Positions 25,322 to 34,613 of a stretch of DNA of 64,000 nucleotides are shown in pieces; within the stretch, counting starts at the first letter, position 1; each line of letters starts with the position of its first letter. A program made the position numbers and the translations under genes. The notes under the pieces are model-generated. The model did not search any database and was not told the DNA's origin. It saw only the letters and a program-made list of their open reading frames with translations. This stretch comes from Sinorhizobium fredii USDA 257 (lineage in GTDB: Bacteria; Pseudomonadota; Alphaproteobacteria; Rhizobiales; Rhizobiaceae). The stretch covers positions 2,232,001-2,296,000 of the forward strand of contig NC_018000.1 in NCBI RefSeq assembly GCF_000265205.3. Reading direction: 5' to 3'.

Positions 25322-26368
25322 ATGAGGCTGTCGACCCAGACCCCGCCCGCCGCGGATATCCGCTCGCTCACGGAGGATCCCTCCTGGCTGCCGGAGGTCG
25401 CCGCGGCACAAATCGACCTCACCAACATGCTGTTGAGCATCCGGGGCGCCTTCCGGCTCTCGCTGCCGTCGGTCCATATTGACCTCGAACCCGGCGACAG
25501 TACGCGGCGCGTGATGGATCCGGTCCAGCTGGCGTTCCTGATCGGCGCCTCGCCGGGCCGATGGCTGATTCCCGCATCCGCGCTCGACCGGCTTTCAGCG
25601 CACCTCGGAGTAAGGGGAAGCCTCGTCAACTTCACCGCCCTGCAACGCAACATCCTCCTCGAGGAGGCTCTCGCCCCCGTGCTCGAGGAACTGGACAAGC
25701 GCATCGGAGAACCGTTGCGCCTGGAGCCGCCGGACGAGGCGGCCGACTATGCGATCAAGCTCCCCTGGACGATCGATAGCGGCGATTTTCCGCTCCCTGC
25801 CGAATTGCATTTGAGCGCCGCGGCGGCGTCGAAGATCGGAAAGGCCTTCGGCACCAGGACGAGTTTTTTGAACGAGTTCACTGATAATCTCGTCCAGCCG
25901 ATCCAGCTCCGCGCCGGCGGCCAGCAACTGACCCTCCGCGAGTTCAAGAGCCTTCGCCCCGGCGACATCGTCATGTGCGAGCAAGCGGACGAGCCGTTCG
26001 CCGTTCTTGGCAACCACCTCATCGCGCCTCTGCGCCGGAGCGAAGCCGGCCTCGCCTTCGCCTCCGGCTGGCAGCCACTGAAAACAAGTTGGGAATTCTC
26101 CGCCATGTCAAAGCAGGAAACGCCTTCGTCCGAAGAGCTCGAACCGCTCGCAGATCTGCCGATCGAGCTCGTCTTCGAGATCGGCCGCGCCGAATTCCCG
26201 CTGAAGGAAATCGCCAGGATGGGCGAGGGAACGGTGCTTCAAGCCAGCCCGAGCCTTTCAAGCCCCGTCAATATCCTGGCGAACGGGCGGCTGGTCGGGA
26301 AGGGTGAGTTGATCAGGATCGGCGAGGGCCTCGGCGTGCGCGTGGTGCGGCTTTCGACCGATGGGTGA
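25322..26368 (+). CDS. sctQ: T3SS cytoplasmic ring protein SctQ (RhcQ/YscQ family)
   Basis: A 348-residue protein whose last 80 residues form a SpoA/surface-presentation domain (LPIELVFEIGRAEFPLKEIARMGEGTVLQ ... NGRLVGKGELIRIGEGLGVRVVRL), the signature of SctQ/FliN. A second SpoA-like part lies near residues 195-245. It builds the cytoplasmic sorting platform. An internal start giving a short C-terminal form, known for several SctQ genes, is possible at the ATG at 26104 (MSKQETP); this is not proven. The gene overlaps sctR by 8 bases. Confidence 0.9.
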   Translation: MRLSTQTPPAADIRSLTEDPSWLPEVAAAQIDLTNMLLSIRGAFRLSLPSVHIDLEPGDSTRRVMDPVQLAFLIGASPGRWLIPASALDRLSAHLGVRGSLVNFTALQRNILLEEALAPVLEELDKRIGEPLRLEPPDEAADYAIKLPWTIDSGDFPLPAELHLSAAAASKIGKAFGTRTSFLNEFTDNLVQPIQLRAGGQQLTLREFKSLRPGDIVMCEQADEPFAVLGNHLIAPLRRSEAGLAFASGWQPLKTSWEFSAMSKQETPSSEELEPLADLPIELVFEIGRAEFPLKEIARMGEGTVLQASPSLSSPVNILANGRLVGKGELIRIGEGLGVRVVRLSTDG

Positions 26369-27014
26369 GACGACCACCAATCTCATCCCGATCATCATCA
26401 TCGTCTCGACGATCGGGCTCATCCCGCTCGCCGTGGTGACGATGACCGGGTTCCTGAAAATCTCGATCGTCCTGTTTCTGATCCGCAACGCGCTCGGCAT
26501 CCAGCAATCGCCGCCCAATCTGGTGCTTTATGGCGTGGCGCTGATCCTCACCGTCTATGTGACGACGCCGCTCGTCGGTGAAATGTACCGGACGCTCTCG
26601 AGCGAACAGGTCGACGTGCAATCGATGGACAGCATGGTGCGGGCGGCCGATCAGCTCAGGGCGCCGCTGCAGGCGCACCTTACCCGCTACACGGATGAGA
26701 ACGAGCGCCAGTTCTTCCTGCAGGCAACCGAGCGCATCTGGTCGGAGGAAGCGAGAGCCTCGGTGAAGACCGACAGCCTGCTAATTCTCGTTCCCGCCTT
26801 CGTCAGTTCGGAGCTGACCCGCGCCTTCGAGATCGGCTTCCTGCTCTACCTGCCGTTCCTGGTGATCGATCTCATCGTCTCGACCGTGCTGATGGCAATG
26901 GGGATGATGATGGTCTCGCCGACGCTGATCTCCATTCCGCTGAAGATATTCCTCTTCGTCGCGGTCAACGGCTGGTCGCGGCTGATGCACGGCCTAATCC
27001 TGAGCTACGGGTAG
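26361..27014 (+). CDS. sctR: T3SS export gate protein SctR (RhcR/FliP family)
   Basis: A 217-residue membrane protein with four hydrophobic segments. TMTGFLKISIVLFLIRNALGIQQSPPNLVL and LLILVPAFVSSELTRAFEIGFLLYLPFLVIDLIVS are the strongest family signatures. It forms the pseudo-helical core of the export gate with SctS and SctT. Confidence 0.96.
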   Translation: MGETTTNLIPIIIIVSTIGLIPLAVVTMTGFLKISIVLFLIRNALGIQQSPPNLVLYGVALILTVYVTTPLVGEMYRTLSSEQVDVQSMDSMVRAADQLRAPLQAHLTRYTDENERQFFLQATERIWSEEARASVKTDSLLILVPAFVSSELTRAFEIGFLLYLPFLVIDLIVSTVLMAMGMMMVSPTLISIPLKIFLFVAVNGWSRLMHGLILSYG

Positions 27015-27019
27015 CGTCG

Positions 27020-27289
27020 ATGGATCAAACCGCCTTCCTCGCCCAGATGCAGAAAGCGATGCTGACCGTGCTGATCGCCTCGGCCCCGGCGCTTGCCATC
27101 GCGATCGTCATCGGCGTCAGCGTCGGTCTCATCCAGGCGCTGACCCAGATCCAGGACCAGACGCTCCCGCAGGCCGTCAAGCTGGTCGCCGTGATGCTGG
27201 CCCTGGTCGTTCTCGGACCGGTGCTTGCCGTCCAGGTCGCCAATTTCGCCAGCAACACGCTCGACATCTTTCCGGCCTTGACGCGATAG
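27020..27289 (+). CDS. sctS: T3SS export gate protein SctS (RhcS/FliQ family)
   Basis: An 89-residue protein with two hydrophobic hairpin segments (TVLIASAPALAIAIVIGVSVGLIQALTQIQDQTLPQAVKLVAVMLALVVLGPVLA). The GLIQALTQIQDQTLP segment is diagnostic of the SctS/FliQ family. It lies 5 bases after sctR and 9 before sctT. Confidence 0.96.
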   Translation: MDQTAFLAQMQKAMLTVLIASAPALAIAIVIGVSVGLIQALTQIQDQTLPQAVKLVAVMLALVVLGPVLAVQVANFASNTLDIFPALTR

Positions 27290-27298
27290 GGGAGCGGC

Positions 27299-28120
27299 GT
27301 GGACTTCCTCTCCGCCACGTCCTCGCTGTTCGACGTCGTCTACCCAGTGCTCGCCGGCACCGCGATCGCGATGGCTCGCGCCCTCGGCATGATCGTCATC
27401 ACCCCGGCTTTCGTGCGGCTCGGGCTTACCGGACTGATCCGCTCGGGCGTGGCCATCGCCATCGCCCTGCCGCTGATACCGAGCTTCACGGCGACGCTCG
27501 CGGAGGGGCAGAGCTTCTCGACCCTGGTGATGACCGGCCTGATCCTAAAGGAAATCATTCTCGGGCTCATCATCGGCGTGGTGCTCGGCATTCCGTTCTG
27601 GGCCGCGGAAGTCGCCGGCGATCTCGTCGACCTGCAACGCGGCTCGACATCGGCGCAGCTCGTCGATCCGCTGCAGGCGACGGAAACCAGCATCGCCGGA
27701 ACTTTCTTCGTTCTGACGCTGGTCGCCCTATTCTTCAAGTCAGGCGGCTTTTCCCTGCTCGCCGAAACCTATTACCGAAGCTACGAGGTCTGGCCTGTCA
27801 CTAGTTTCGCACCAAGCCTCGGTTTCGGCGCAGCCGAGGCCGTGCTCGCCATTCTGGACCGGGTCATGCAAATCGGCGTTCTCCTGATTGCGCCGATCGT
27901 GCTCGCTCTGCTCATTGCCGATCTGATGCTTGCATACCTGTCACGCATGTCGCCCCAGTTGCATGTCTTCGATCTGTCGCTGGCGATCAAGAACCTGCTC
28001 TTCGCGATCCTGATCGTGCTCTATCTCAACTATCTCCTGCAATACATGGTTGCGGAGCTCGCCATCCTGAAAGAGGCCCCGGCAATGCTGCGCGGCCTCC
28101 TCGGGACGACGCCTGAATAA
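27299..28120 (+). CDS. sctT: T3SS export gate protein SctT (RhcT/FliR family)
   Basis: A 273-residue membrane protein with about six to eight hydrophobic segments. GIPFWAAEVAGDLVDLQRGSTSAQLVDPLQ and LLIADLMLAYLSRMSPQLHVFDLSLAIKN are diagnostic of SctT/FliR. It starts with GTG, with GGGGAG upstream. Last core gene of the rightward operon. In many rhizobial clusters sctU follows directly, but here sctU is in the opposite operon. Confidence 0.95.
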   Translation: MDFLSATSSLFDVVYPVLAGTAIAMARALGMIVITPAFVRLGLTGLIRSGVAIAIALPLIPSFTATLAEGQSFSTLVMTGLILKEIILGLIIGVVLGIPFWAAEVAGDLVDLQRGSTSAQLVDPLQATETSIAGTFFVLTLVALFFKSGGFSLLAETYYRSYEVWPVTSFAPSLGFGAAEAVLAILDRVMQIGVLLIAPIVLALLIADLMLAYLSRMSPQLHVFDLSLAIKNLLFAILIVLYLNYLLQYMVAELAILKEAPAMLRGLLGTTPE

Positions 28121-28307
28121 GGCTTCGCGCCGGCCCACAAAATCCAGTCCCTGTCATCAAACCATTAAGCAGGCCCGCCATAGTGGCCCGCGCGCGCTGG
28201 CGCGCAACCGACCAGCGTCTTGATTTCAGAGACCATTCTTCGCTTTCCGCGCCATTCGCCGGATGTGCACCTCTCGCGCGCCGCATAGAGCCGAGGAGAC
28301 CCCGCCC

Positions 28308-31300
28308 ATGTCCTATCGCATCGATATCGACGGCAAGAACCGCTACGACGCAAACGGCGGTCGCGCAACGTCCGTCTCCGAAGAGCAGCGGCGCTTCTTC
28401 ATTGAGCAGATCAACCAGGCCGTGCGCGAGCGGGCCGAGGCCGGTGGGCCGAGGACGATCGATCCTCTTACCGAGAAGGCGATCGTCGTCGAGAAGGGCG
28501 ACAGTCTTTCGGAGATCGCTGAGGAGAACCATGTCAGCCTGGACGACCTCATGGCCGCCAACCGCATCAAGCTGACGGCGAACTCGGCGGCGATCGACCC
28601 CAATGACGTGGTGATCGTGCCGCTCGCCTCGCCCGTGCTTGTCGCGCAAGGCCCGGTGGACGGCAAGGGCGTGCCCAAGGGCGAGGCTGCGTTCATCGAT
28701 GATCTCTATGGCCGCGGCAACAAGCTCGCCTATGCCGACGACCCTTCGAAGATCGACTATGCCGCCGAAGGCAAGGACATGCAGCGCAACGTCCGAGCCT
28801 ATCTCGACAACCTGCCCAAGGCGGAGCGACAGGCCGCAGCCCTCAGGCTGATCAACAGCGATTGGCTGGATGCAGGTCCCGCCGGCAATGCCGTCAAGGC
28901 GGCGATCGAGGAGCGCGGTCTGAAGACGGACGAAGATTCGGTGATAGCGGACGGGATCTATGATCGAGGCAACCGCATCCAATATTCCGACGACCCGAAG
29001 ATAGACTATCAGGCGGAAACGGGCGAGATCACCAAGGACGTCAGAAGCTATATCGAGAAGCTACCGGAGAAGGAGCGATCCGAGACGCTGCAGCGCCTCT
29101 ATGACCGTGACTGGACCGATGCGGCGCCGGCGCAAAAGGCAATTGAAGACGCTGCAAAGGCGCTGAATGTCAGCTTGCGGCCGTCGATCCACGCCGGTGT
29201 CGACCTTGAAGCCAAGGCACGCGGCATTATCGACAACGCGAACGCCGCCGGCGGGCCAGACGAGGCGTTCCGCAAGCTCGCTTCGGCCTACAGGTCGGCA
29301 ACGCCGGAGGTCCAGCTCGTCCTCCTGGGCTCCGAAGATGCGAAGGCCCTAATCGACAAGGCTGCGAACTGGGCATCGAAGCCGCTCGCCGATTATCAGC
29401 CAGAGCAGGCTTTGAGCGATCAGGGCGATGCCGCGACGACGATGAGCAATCTCGAGCGGCTGACGGCCGGCGCCGATCCGCGACTGGCCGTGGATCTCGT
29501 TTCCTCTGCCATGCCGACCATCGAAGCCGCAAACACGAGGAAGCAGGAAAAGATCGGCGGCGATCTGATCGGAATGAACGCCCAGGCGAACATGATGGCG
29601 ATCATCGACCGCATCGGCGACAGTCCGGGTGCCGATCAGATCGTCGAGCGCTTTGCCGAGATCGGTGGCTACCACCCGAACTCCGTCCCTGTGGCGATCA
29701 GCAACGGCTCCCGCCTCGACTATCCGATCGCTGTCGGCGCCAAGAGTGCGGCGGCCTCACCCGACTTCGTCGTCGAGAACATCGTTCCAAACGTCAAGCA
29801 ATATGCCTCGGCCAAGGTCAACCAGGACGTCATCGCCTATTCGGCGCATATGCAGGAGCTTCAGTGGCTGGTTTCCAACCACGGAGGGACAATGACCCGC
29901 GAGCAGCTCACCAAGGCGGTCGAAGACTACAAGAAGGAAAAAGGCCCAGAATGGGCCAAAACGGAGCAGCGCCTGGAAGACAACATCGCCGCGAGCGGCG
30001 AAAAATTGCTGCATCAACTGACGGCGCTCGGCAATCTACCGCCGGAACTGGCCTCACAGCAGCAAGCCGTCAACGACGAGATCGGCAAGATCCTGTCGGA
30101 CGAAAAGACTGCGATGGCCATCGAGATCGCCATGAAGAAGGATCCAGCACTCATAGACAATCCGGCCGTTCTGAACCTGATGGGCTACCAAGCCCGCCTG
30201 ACCGACCGGGGCAGAAAGCTCGCCGAAGAGGCAACAACCCAGATCATCCGCCACAAGGTCCTGCCGTCGTTCACCGAGCTGCAGTCCGGCGGCCCGGCAG
30301 CCCTCGGCAAAGCCAGGGCCAGCCTAGAGGAGCTTAAGGACGGCAAACTCTCGCAGATGCTCGGCATTCCCAAGGCCGACATGGATCGGGCGATCGACGC
30401 AGTCGGCAAGTCCTTGCCCGAACCGGGCGAGACGGTCGAGCAATCCCGAGCAAAGATGGCCACCATCAACGGCGATCTGAACGATCTCAAGAGTTCTAGC
30501 GGCGTCAGGTCCTTCGCCAACACGACCGGACCGGGTCAGATGCTCCGCCTGATCGGCGTTGCGGCCACCGGAGCGAGCATTTCAAATTCGGCGACCGTGG
30601 CGCAGAACAACCCCACGCTCAGAAACAATCTGAAAGTGGTGATCGATGCGGTCGGGCTCGGCCAGCGAACGGTGGAGATACTCGGCGGAATGGACCACCT
30701 CAACGCCGACTCCGCCGCCGTCAAGCATTTCGGCAGCAGCAGCCGGCCGGCCGTCAAGTTTCTCGGCGCGCTGAGCGGCGGCTTCGATGCCTGGGTCGCC
30801 TTCGACTACTTCAAGGCCGGCGACCCGCTGATGGCCAGCCTTTCGGCCGCGGCGGCGGGTGGAACCATCATGGCGGCGCTCGGAACCGGTACGATGTTCG
30901 GCCCGGCCGGGCTCGTCATCGTCGGCGCCGCGGTGATCGGCCAGATGATCGTTACCAACACGCGCGATTCGAACAAATACATGACCGACACCTCAAAGCG
31001 TTTCCTCGCCCATTCCGACCTCAACGAAACCGCCGCCGGCGCGCTCGTCGACCAGAGCGGCGATGGCCATAGCCCGGTGCCGATCCTCGCCAGATACGCG
31101 GAACTCAAGGGCTATCGTCTCGACCAGCCGGCCGACCGCCAGCAGTTCATCGACTGGCTGAACGGCCTTCCGAAGGAAGGGCTGGAGACGTTGCGCGACA
31201 ATCTGCACCATACGCTCGATGCGTTCGGCGGCGACCGGGCGAAATTGGCTGCGAGCGCCGGTTCGGACGAAAGCTACACGGACACGACACGTCTGAACGA

Positions 31301-31433
31301 GCGCTATGTCAGCGGGCAGGTCTATATACCGAGCCTCGCCGACAAAATCAGAAACGGCGATGCCGCTCCTGCGTCGGCAAAACAGATCGATGTGGTCCTC
31401 GCAGAATTGGGAATTGGAATTCCGGTGGCCTGA
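28308..31433 (+). CDS. Large LysM-containing protein next to T3SS; putative translocon or effector protein
   Basis: A 1,041-residue protein with no signal peptide. A LysM-like domain lies at about 58-105 (VEKGDSLSEIAEENHVSLDDLMAANR). Two tandem repeats of about 80 residues follow (about 127-205 and 212-290), each with a (L/I)Y-RGN-Y-DDP-IDY core and ending in W-(L/T)DA-PA. The middle is long and helical. At about 845-895 there are glycine/alanine-rich hydrophobic stretches able to enter a membrane, then DQSGDGHSP (about 915), an EF-hand-like acidic loop. The GAGGAG site before ATG 28308 fixes the start. The lack of a signal peptide and its place 187 bases after sctT suggest export by the T3SS. 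The hydrophobic C-terminal part plus acidic loop recalls HrpK-type translocators; this is unproven. Confidence 0.72.
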   Translation: MSYRIDIDGKNRYDANGGRATSVSEEQRRFFIEQINQAVRERAEAGGPRTIDPLTEKAIVVEKGDSLSEIAEENHVSLDDLMAANRIKLTANSAAIDPNDVVIVPLASPVLVAQGPVDGKGVPKGEAAFIDDLYGRGNKLAYADDPSKIDYAAEGKDMQRNVRAYLDNLPKAERQAAALRLINSDWLDAGPAGNAVKAAIEERGLKTDEDSVIADGIYDRGNRIQYSDDPKIDYQAETGEITKDVRSYIEKLPEKERSETLQRLYDRDWTDAAPAQKAIEDAAKALNVSLRPSIHAGVDLEAKARGIIDNANAAGGPDEAFRKLASAYRSATPEVQLVLLGSEDAKALIDKAANWASKPLADYQPEQALSDQGDAATTMSNLERLTAGADPRLAVDLVSSAMPTIEAANTRKQEKIGGDLIGMNAQANMMAIIDRIGDSPGADQIVERFAEIGGYHPNSVPVAISNGSRLDYPIAVGAKSAAASPDFVVENIVPNVKQYASAKVNQDVIAYSAHMQELQWLVSNHGGTMTREQLTKAVEDYKKEKGPEWAKTEQRLEDNIAASGEKLLHQLTALGNLPPELASQQQAVNDEIGKILSDEKTAMAIEIAMKKDPALIDNPAVLNLMGYQARLTDRGRKLAEEATTQIIRHKVLPSFTELQSGGPAALGKARASLEELKDGKLSQMLGIPKADMDRAIDAVGKSLPEPGETVEQSRAKMATINGDLNDLKSSSGVRSFANTTGPGQMLRLIGVAATGASISNSATVAQNNPTLRNNLKVVIDAVGLGQRTVEILGGMDHLNADSAAVKHFGSSSRPAVKFLGALSGGFDAWVAFDYFKAGDPLMASLSAAAAGGTIMAALGTGTMFGPAGLVIVGAAVIGQMIVTNTRDSNKYMTDTSKRFLAHSDLNETAAGALVDQSGDGHSPVPILARYAELKGYRLDQPADRQQFIDWLNGLPKEGLETLRDNLHHTLDAFGGDRAKLAASAGSDESYTDTTRLNERYVSGQVYIPSLADKIRNGDAAPASAKQIDVVLAELGIGIPVA

Positions 31434-31454
31434 AGTCTCGTTTCTTTGGATCGA

Positions 31455-31482
31455 GGGGCGCCGTCAGGCTGGACGGCGCCCC
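31455..31482. terminator. Bidirectional hairpin between two convergent large genes
   Basis: Perfect 11-base inverted repeat: GGGGCGCCGTC, 6-base loop, GACGGCGCCCC. It is centred between the convergent stop codons at 31433 and 31521, so it can serve both genes. Confidence 0.75.
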
Positions 31483-31520
31483 TTGGGACAATATGGCGGT
31501 CACTGCAAATACAAAAAGCA

Positions 31521-34500
31521 TCAACTCGTCAGAACGAGATTTTCGCGAGTCCATTCGGCCAATTCCGGAATAGTGCGGGGGCGACCAAGTGATGGATCCC
31601 GGTAAATCGTTTCGCCATCGGGCAACTCCAAATTCTCCAGCCGCTTGGGAGCCGTCGTCGGATAGGTACCATTTTTATCCGGTTTGGTTTCGTGAACGCC
31701 CGCCACGAATTCTCTTAGCTTCGCCATGTCCTTGGTCGCTCGCAGACTTTCGGTAAGGGCCTCGGGCGTCATTCCCAGTTCCTTGGCGAGAGGCTCGATG
31801 ACGGAACCGACACTGTTTCCATCCTCGTCGTGATTGGAAAGTAACTTCGCCGCTTCCTGTTCGAATCCGGCCTTAATGAGGAATTTCTCGGTCGGGCCTT
31901 CGTAGTAACTTGCGATCTTGCTTCTGCGGTAATCGTTATAGATAGCCTCGCCGATGATGCCGACAGCCGCGAGGCCAGCCCCCCACAAACCGGCCTTCGG
32001 TGACTTCATCAGCGAGAGGAACGTTCCGACGGTGGTTGTCGCAGCGAATGCCGAGTTTGCCCATTTGCCCTTCGCCGCATAATCGAGAGTATAGGCAACC
32101 ATCAACGCTCCGCCGGCGCGGTCAAAATACTTAGAGAACCATCCCCACTTCGAGGTGCCGCCGACTTCGGCAAATCGCGTGGCCCGGTCGAGGAAGCCGC
32201 CCTTTGCGACGGTGCCACGTTCGATCAGCGAACGAACGCCGCCGGCGGACAGTTGAGCTGCCTCCTGCGCGATCCCGGCCGTCAGCCAGACGCCGAACGA
32301 CTGGGTGAGGAGGCCAGGTGTGGCGAAATTGTCCTTCGCGCTCCCCAGATAGAGGAGACCCTGAACCGCGGCCAATCCCTTGCCGAAGCCGGACGTCGTG
32401 GTTATGCCGGCGCGGGGATCGAATTTCGATCCATCGAACGCCTTGCTGAGACTTTCGATTGCAGCCTTGCGCGCCTTCGGGTCGGTTGAGGCGTTGGGCC
32501 CGTGGAGAAGCAGGGATGCGCTTTGTGCCAGCTTCGGATCGTACTGACCGGGACTCATGCGCTTAGCCGTTTCGATGCTGCCTGGAGTCGGTGGCTTGTA
32601 GGCCTTGTTGCCGCCAAGGGCCTCATAGGCAGCCACTGTTCTGTGCATGCCGATGATAGCCCGACCGGACCAGTACAAGGTGGGGGCGGCGGGAACCGCT
32701 TCAGTCTCTGGCTTCGCGGTTGCCTCGATGTAAGCCTTGCCCATTTCCGTCCAGGCCTGTTCGCTATTGCTCACCGCGAACCGACTTTTCTCGTCCTGTT
32801 CCAGATGGTTGGTGGCCTGCTTGTAGCGATTGAAGCCATCGAGCCCTTTCAGGTCTTTCAGACTCCCTTCGGCCTCGTGGAGCGCACTGAGGGTGCGGAA
32901 TATCCGCGCACCCTGGTCGTCCATCTTGTCTTTGCTGCCCCTGTTATTGGCAATCGAATCGTCGAGCCCATCGGTCAACTGCTTGGCAGAGAGCGACGAT
33001 TTCCAGTCATTGGCGACAACGAGGTGATCCTTGGCGAATTCGCCAACGGCATTCTGACTGTTCTTGGTCAGGTCATCCGTGCCTTTGATCACAGCATCGA
33101 AGACGGCATTGGCGCCGCTGAGATTGCCGGATTTGTTGAGCTCCTTGACCACCGCGAGACTCAAGGTCGGGTCGTTGCCGCCCGCGATGGCCTTGCGGAA
33201 TGGGTCGCCAGCGGCCTGCGGGTCCGCAGGTTTGATCTCCGGGTAGGGAATACCGATTTCCTTGCCGATCTTCTTCTTGTCTTCGAGCGAGAAGGTTCTT
33301 GCCTTTTCGGGAAGCTTGGCTTCCCAATCCGAAAACGTCTTGTCGGTCGTGTCCTTTACGGCTTTGGCAATCGACTTTGCGCTGTCATCGATGATCTTGG
33401 CGCCGCCAGGAGCCTTCGAGATCCTACCGAGGGCTTCGGAATAATGCGCGATCGTATCGTGCTGCGCCATGTTCCGCGACAGGTTGACTTCCTGGTTAAC
33501 GTAGCGGCCGGCCAGACTGTCGGGAAGTGCACCTGAATTGATCGCCGTTTGCTGACCGATCGTCTGCTGGATGACATCCAGCACCTTTGTGTCCTTCGTC
33601 CCAAACGCCTCGGTCGGTTGATTTGCTTGCTGGACAATCAGAACCGCCGTTTCGTCGGTGACGTTCTTGGTCACTTCGTCGAGCACCTTGGCAGCTCGGG
33701 CCGCACCGTCCTCTTTCTTGAACTGTGTGGCGTCCTCGCCATCGAAGCCCTTGAAATCGTTCTTGCCTTCGCGGAAAGCATCCTGCACACGTTTGGCCGG
33801 TCGGTTGACCAGAACCTCTCGTCCGCTGGCATCGAGCGCCTCGAGAAAGCCCTTGTCCGTCGGACCAAAGGCTTTCAACGTTTCCCGGGCACTGTTGATC
33901 GCAGCTTCGCCGCCATCGGGTGCATTCTTGGCAAGTTTTTCGAACTGACCGGTAAGTTCGGTTTGGACCTTCTGCCATTCTGCAGGGTTTTGCTGCGCTG
34001 CCGTCACCAGCTTGCTGATCGGCTCGAAAACAGCATTCAGATTAGTCTCCACAGATTTCCGCTCGCCCTGCACGAGCTTCTTGTATGCGTCCGTGTCAGG
34101 GCCGAGCGCAATGAGGTCCGCCTCTCGTTGATCGAGGGAGGCCTTGAGCTTCTCGGGCGTGTAGGCCTGGTTCTTGCCGGCCGATTGAAGGTCCGTCTCG
34201 ATCGCGAGCGTCAGCGCCTTGGTCTTCTCGTCTTTATCAGCCGGGCTCGAAGCCTTGTCGATGTCCGCATGCAGATCCTTGATGGTCTCAAGGCTCGTGC
34301 GCCGCTCTTCACTCAATATCCGCAACGACTCGCCTTCGCTAATGACGTCCGGGTTACGGATGGCTGGATTCGTCAGCAGGATATCGGGGATGCTCTGCTC
34401 GTAGAGCGGCGCAATACCCGTAAGCGTTTCGTCCCTCTTGATCTTGTGATCGACGCGACCGTCCTGCTCTTTCTCAGGATTGCCCTGCGGCACCAATGGC

Positions 34501-34613
34501 TTTTTGGCTTTCTGTACGGCGTCTGAAAACTGGCTCGCCTTTGGATCATGCAGGGCAGCCGTATTGCGATGAAACGATGTGCGCAAAAGACGATTGAAGT
34601 CGAAAATGCCCAT
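31521..34613 (-). CDS. Second large LysM-containing protein next to T3SS; putative translocon or effector protein
   Basis: A 1,030-residue protein with no signal peptide and the same plan as its convergent neighbour. A LysM-like domain lies at about 54-101 (KIKRDETLTGIAPLYEQSIPDILLTNPAIRN). A long, charged helical middle follows, then hydrophobic glycine/alanine-rich segments (about 870-910) and an EF-hand-like acidic loop NHDEDGNSVG at about 927. Direct sequence similarity to the neighbour is low by eye outside these landmarks. The ATG at 34613 is used because GGGAGGTGA lies just before it. It ends 88 bases from the end of the other gene. Probably exported through the T3SS; function unknown. 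Confidence 0.7.
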   Translation of the reverse strand: MGIFDFNRLLRTSFHRNTAALHDPKASQFSDAVQKAKKPLVPQGNPEKEQDGRVDHKIKRDETLTGIAPLYEQSIPDILLTNPAIRNPDVISEGESLRILSEERRTSLETIKDLHADIDKASSPADKDEKTKALTLAIETDLQSAGKNQAYTPEKLKASLDQREADLIALGPDTDAYKKLVQGERKSVETNLNAVFEPISKLVTAAQQNPAEWQKVQTELTGQFEKLAKNAPDGGEAAINSARETLKAFGPTDKGFLEALDASGREVLVNRPAKRVQDAFREGKNDFKGFDGEDATQFKKEDGAARAAKVLDEVTKNVTDETAVLIVQQANQPTEAFGTKDTKVLDVIQQTIGQQTAINSGALPDSLAGRYVNQEVNLSRNMAQHDTIAHYSEALGRISKAPGGAKIIDDSAKSIAKAVKDTTDKTFSDWEAKLPEKARTFSLEDKKKIGKEIGIPYPEIKPADPQAAGDPFRKAIAGGNDPTLSLAVVKELNKSGNLSGANAVFDAVIKGTDDLTKNSQNAVGEFAKDHLVVANDWKSSLSAKQLTDGLDDSIANNRGSKDKMDDQGARIFRTLSALHEAEGSLKDLKGLDGFNRYKQATNHLEQDEKSRFAVSNSEQAWTEMGKAYIEATAKPETEAVPAAPTLYWSGRAIIGMHRTVAAYEALGGNKAYKPPTPGSIETAKRMSPGQYDPKLAQSASLLLHGPNASTDPKARKAAIESLSKAFDGSKFDPRAGITTTSGFGKGLAAVQGLLYLGSAKDNFATPGLLTQSFGVWLTAGIAQEAAQLSAGGVRSLIERGTVAKGGFLDRATRFAEVGGTSKWGWFSKYFDRAGGALMVAYTLDYAAKGKWANSAFAATTTVGTFLSLMKSPKAGLWGAGLAAVGIIGEAIYNDYRRSKIASYYEGPTEKFLIKAGFEQEAAKLLSNHDEDGNSVGSVIEPLAKELGMTPEALTESLRATKDMAKLREFVAGVHETKPDKNGTYPTTAPKRLENLELPDGETIYRDPSLGRPRTIPELAEWTRENLVLTS

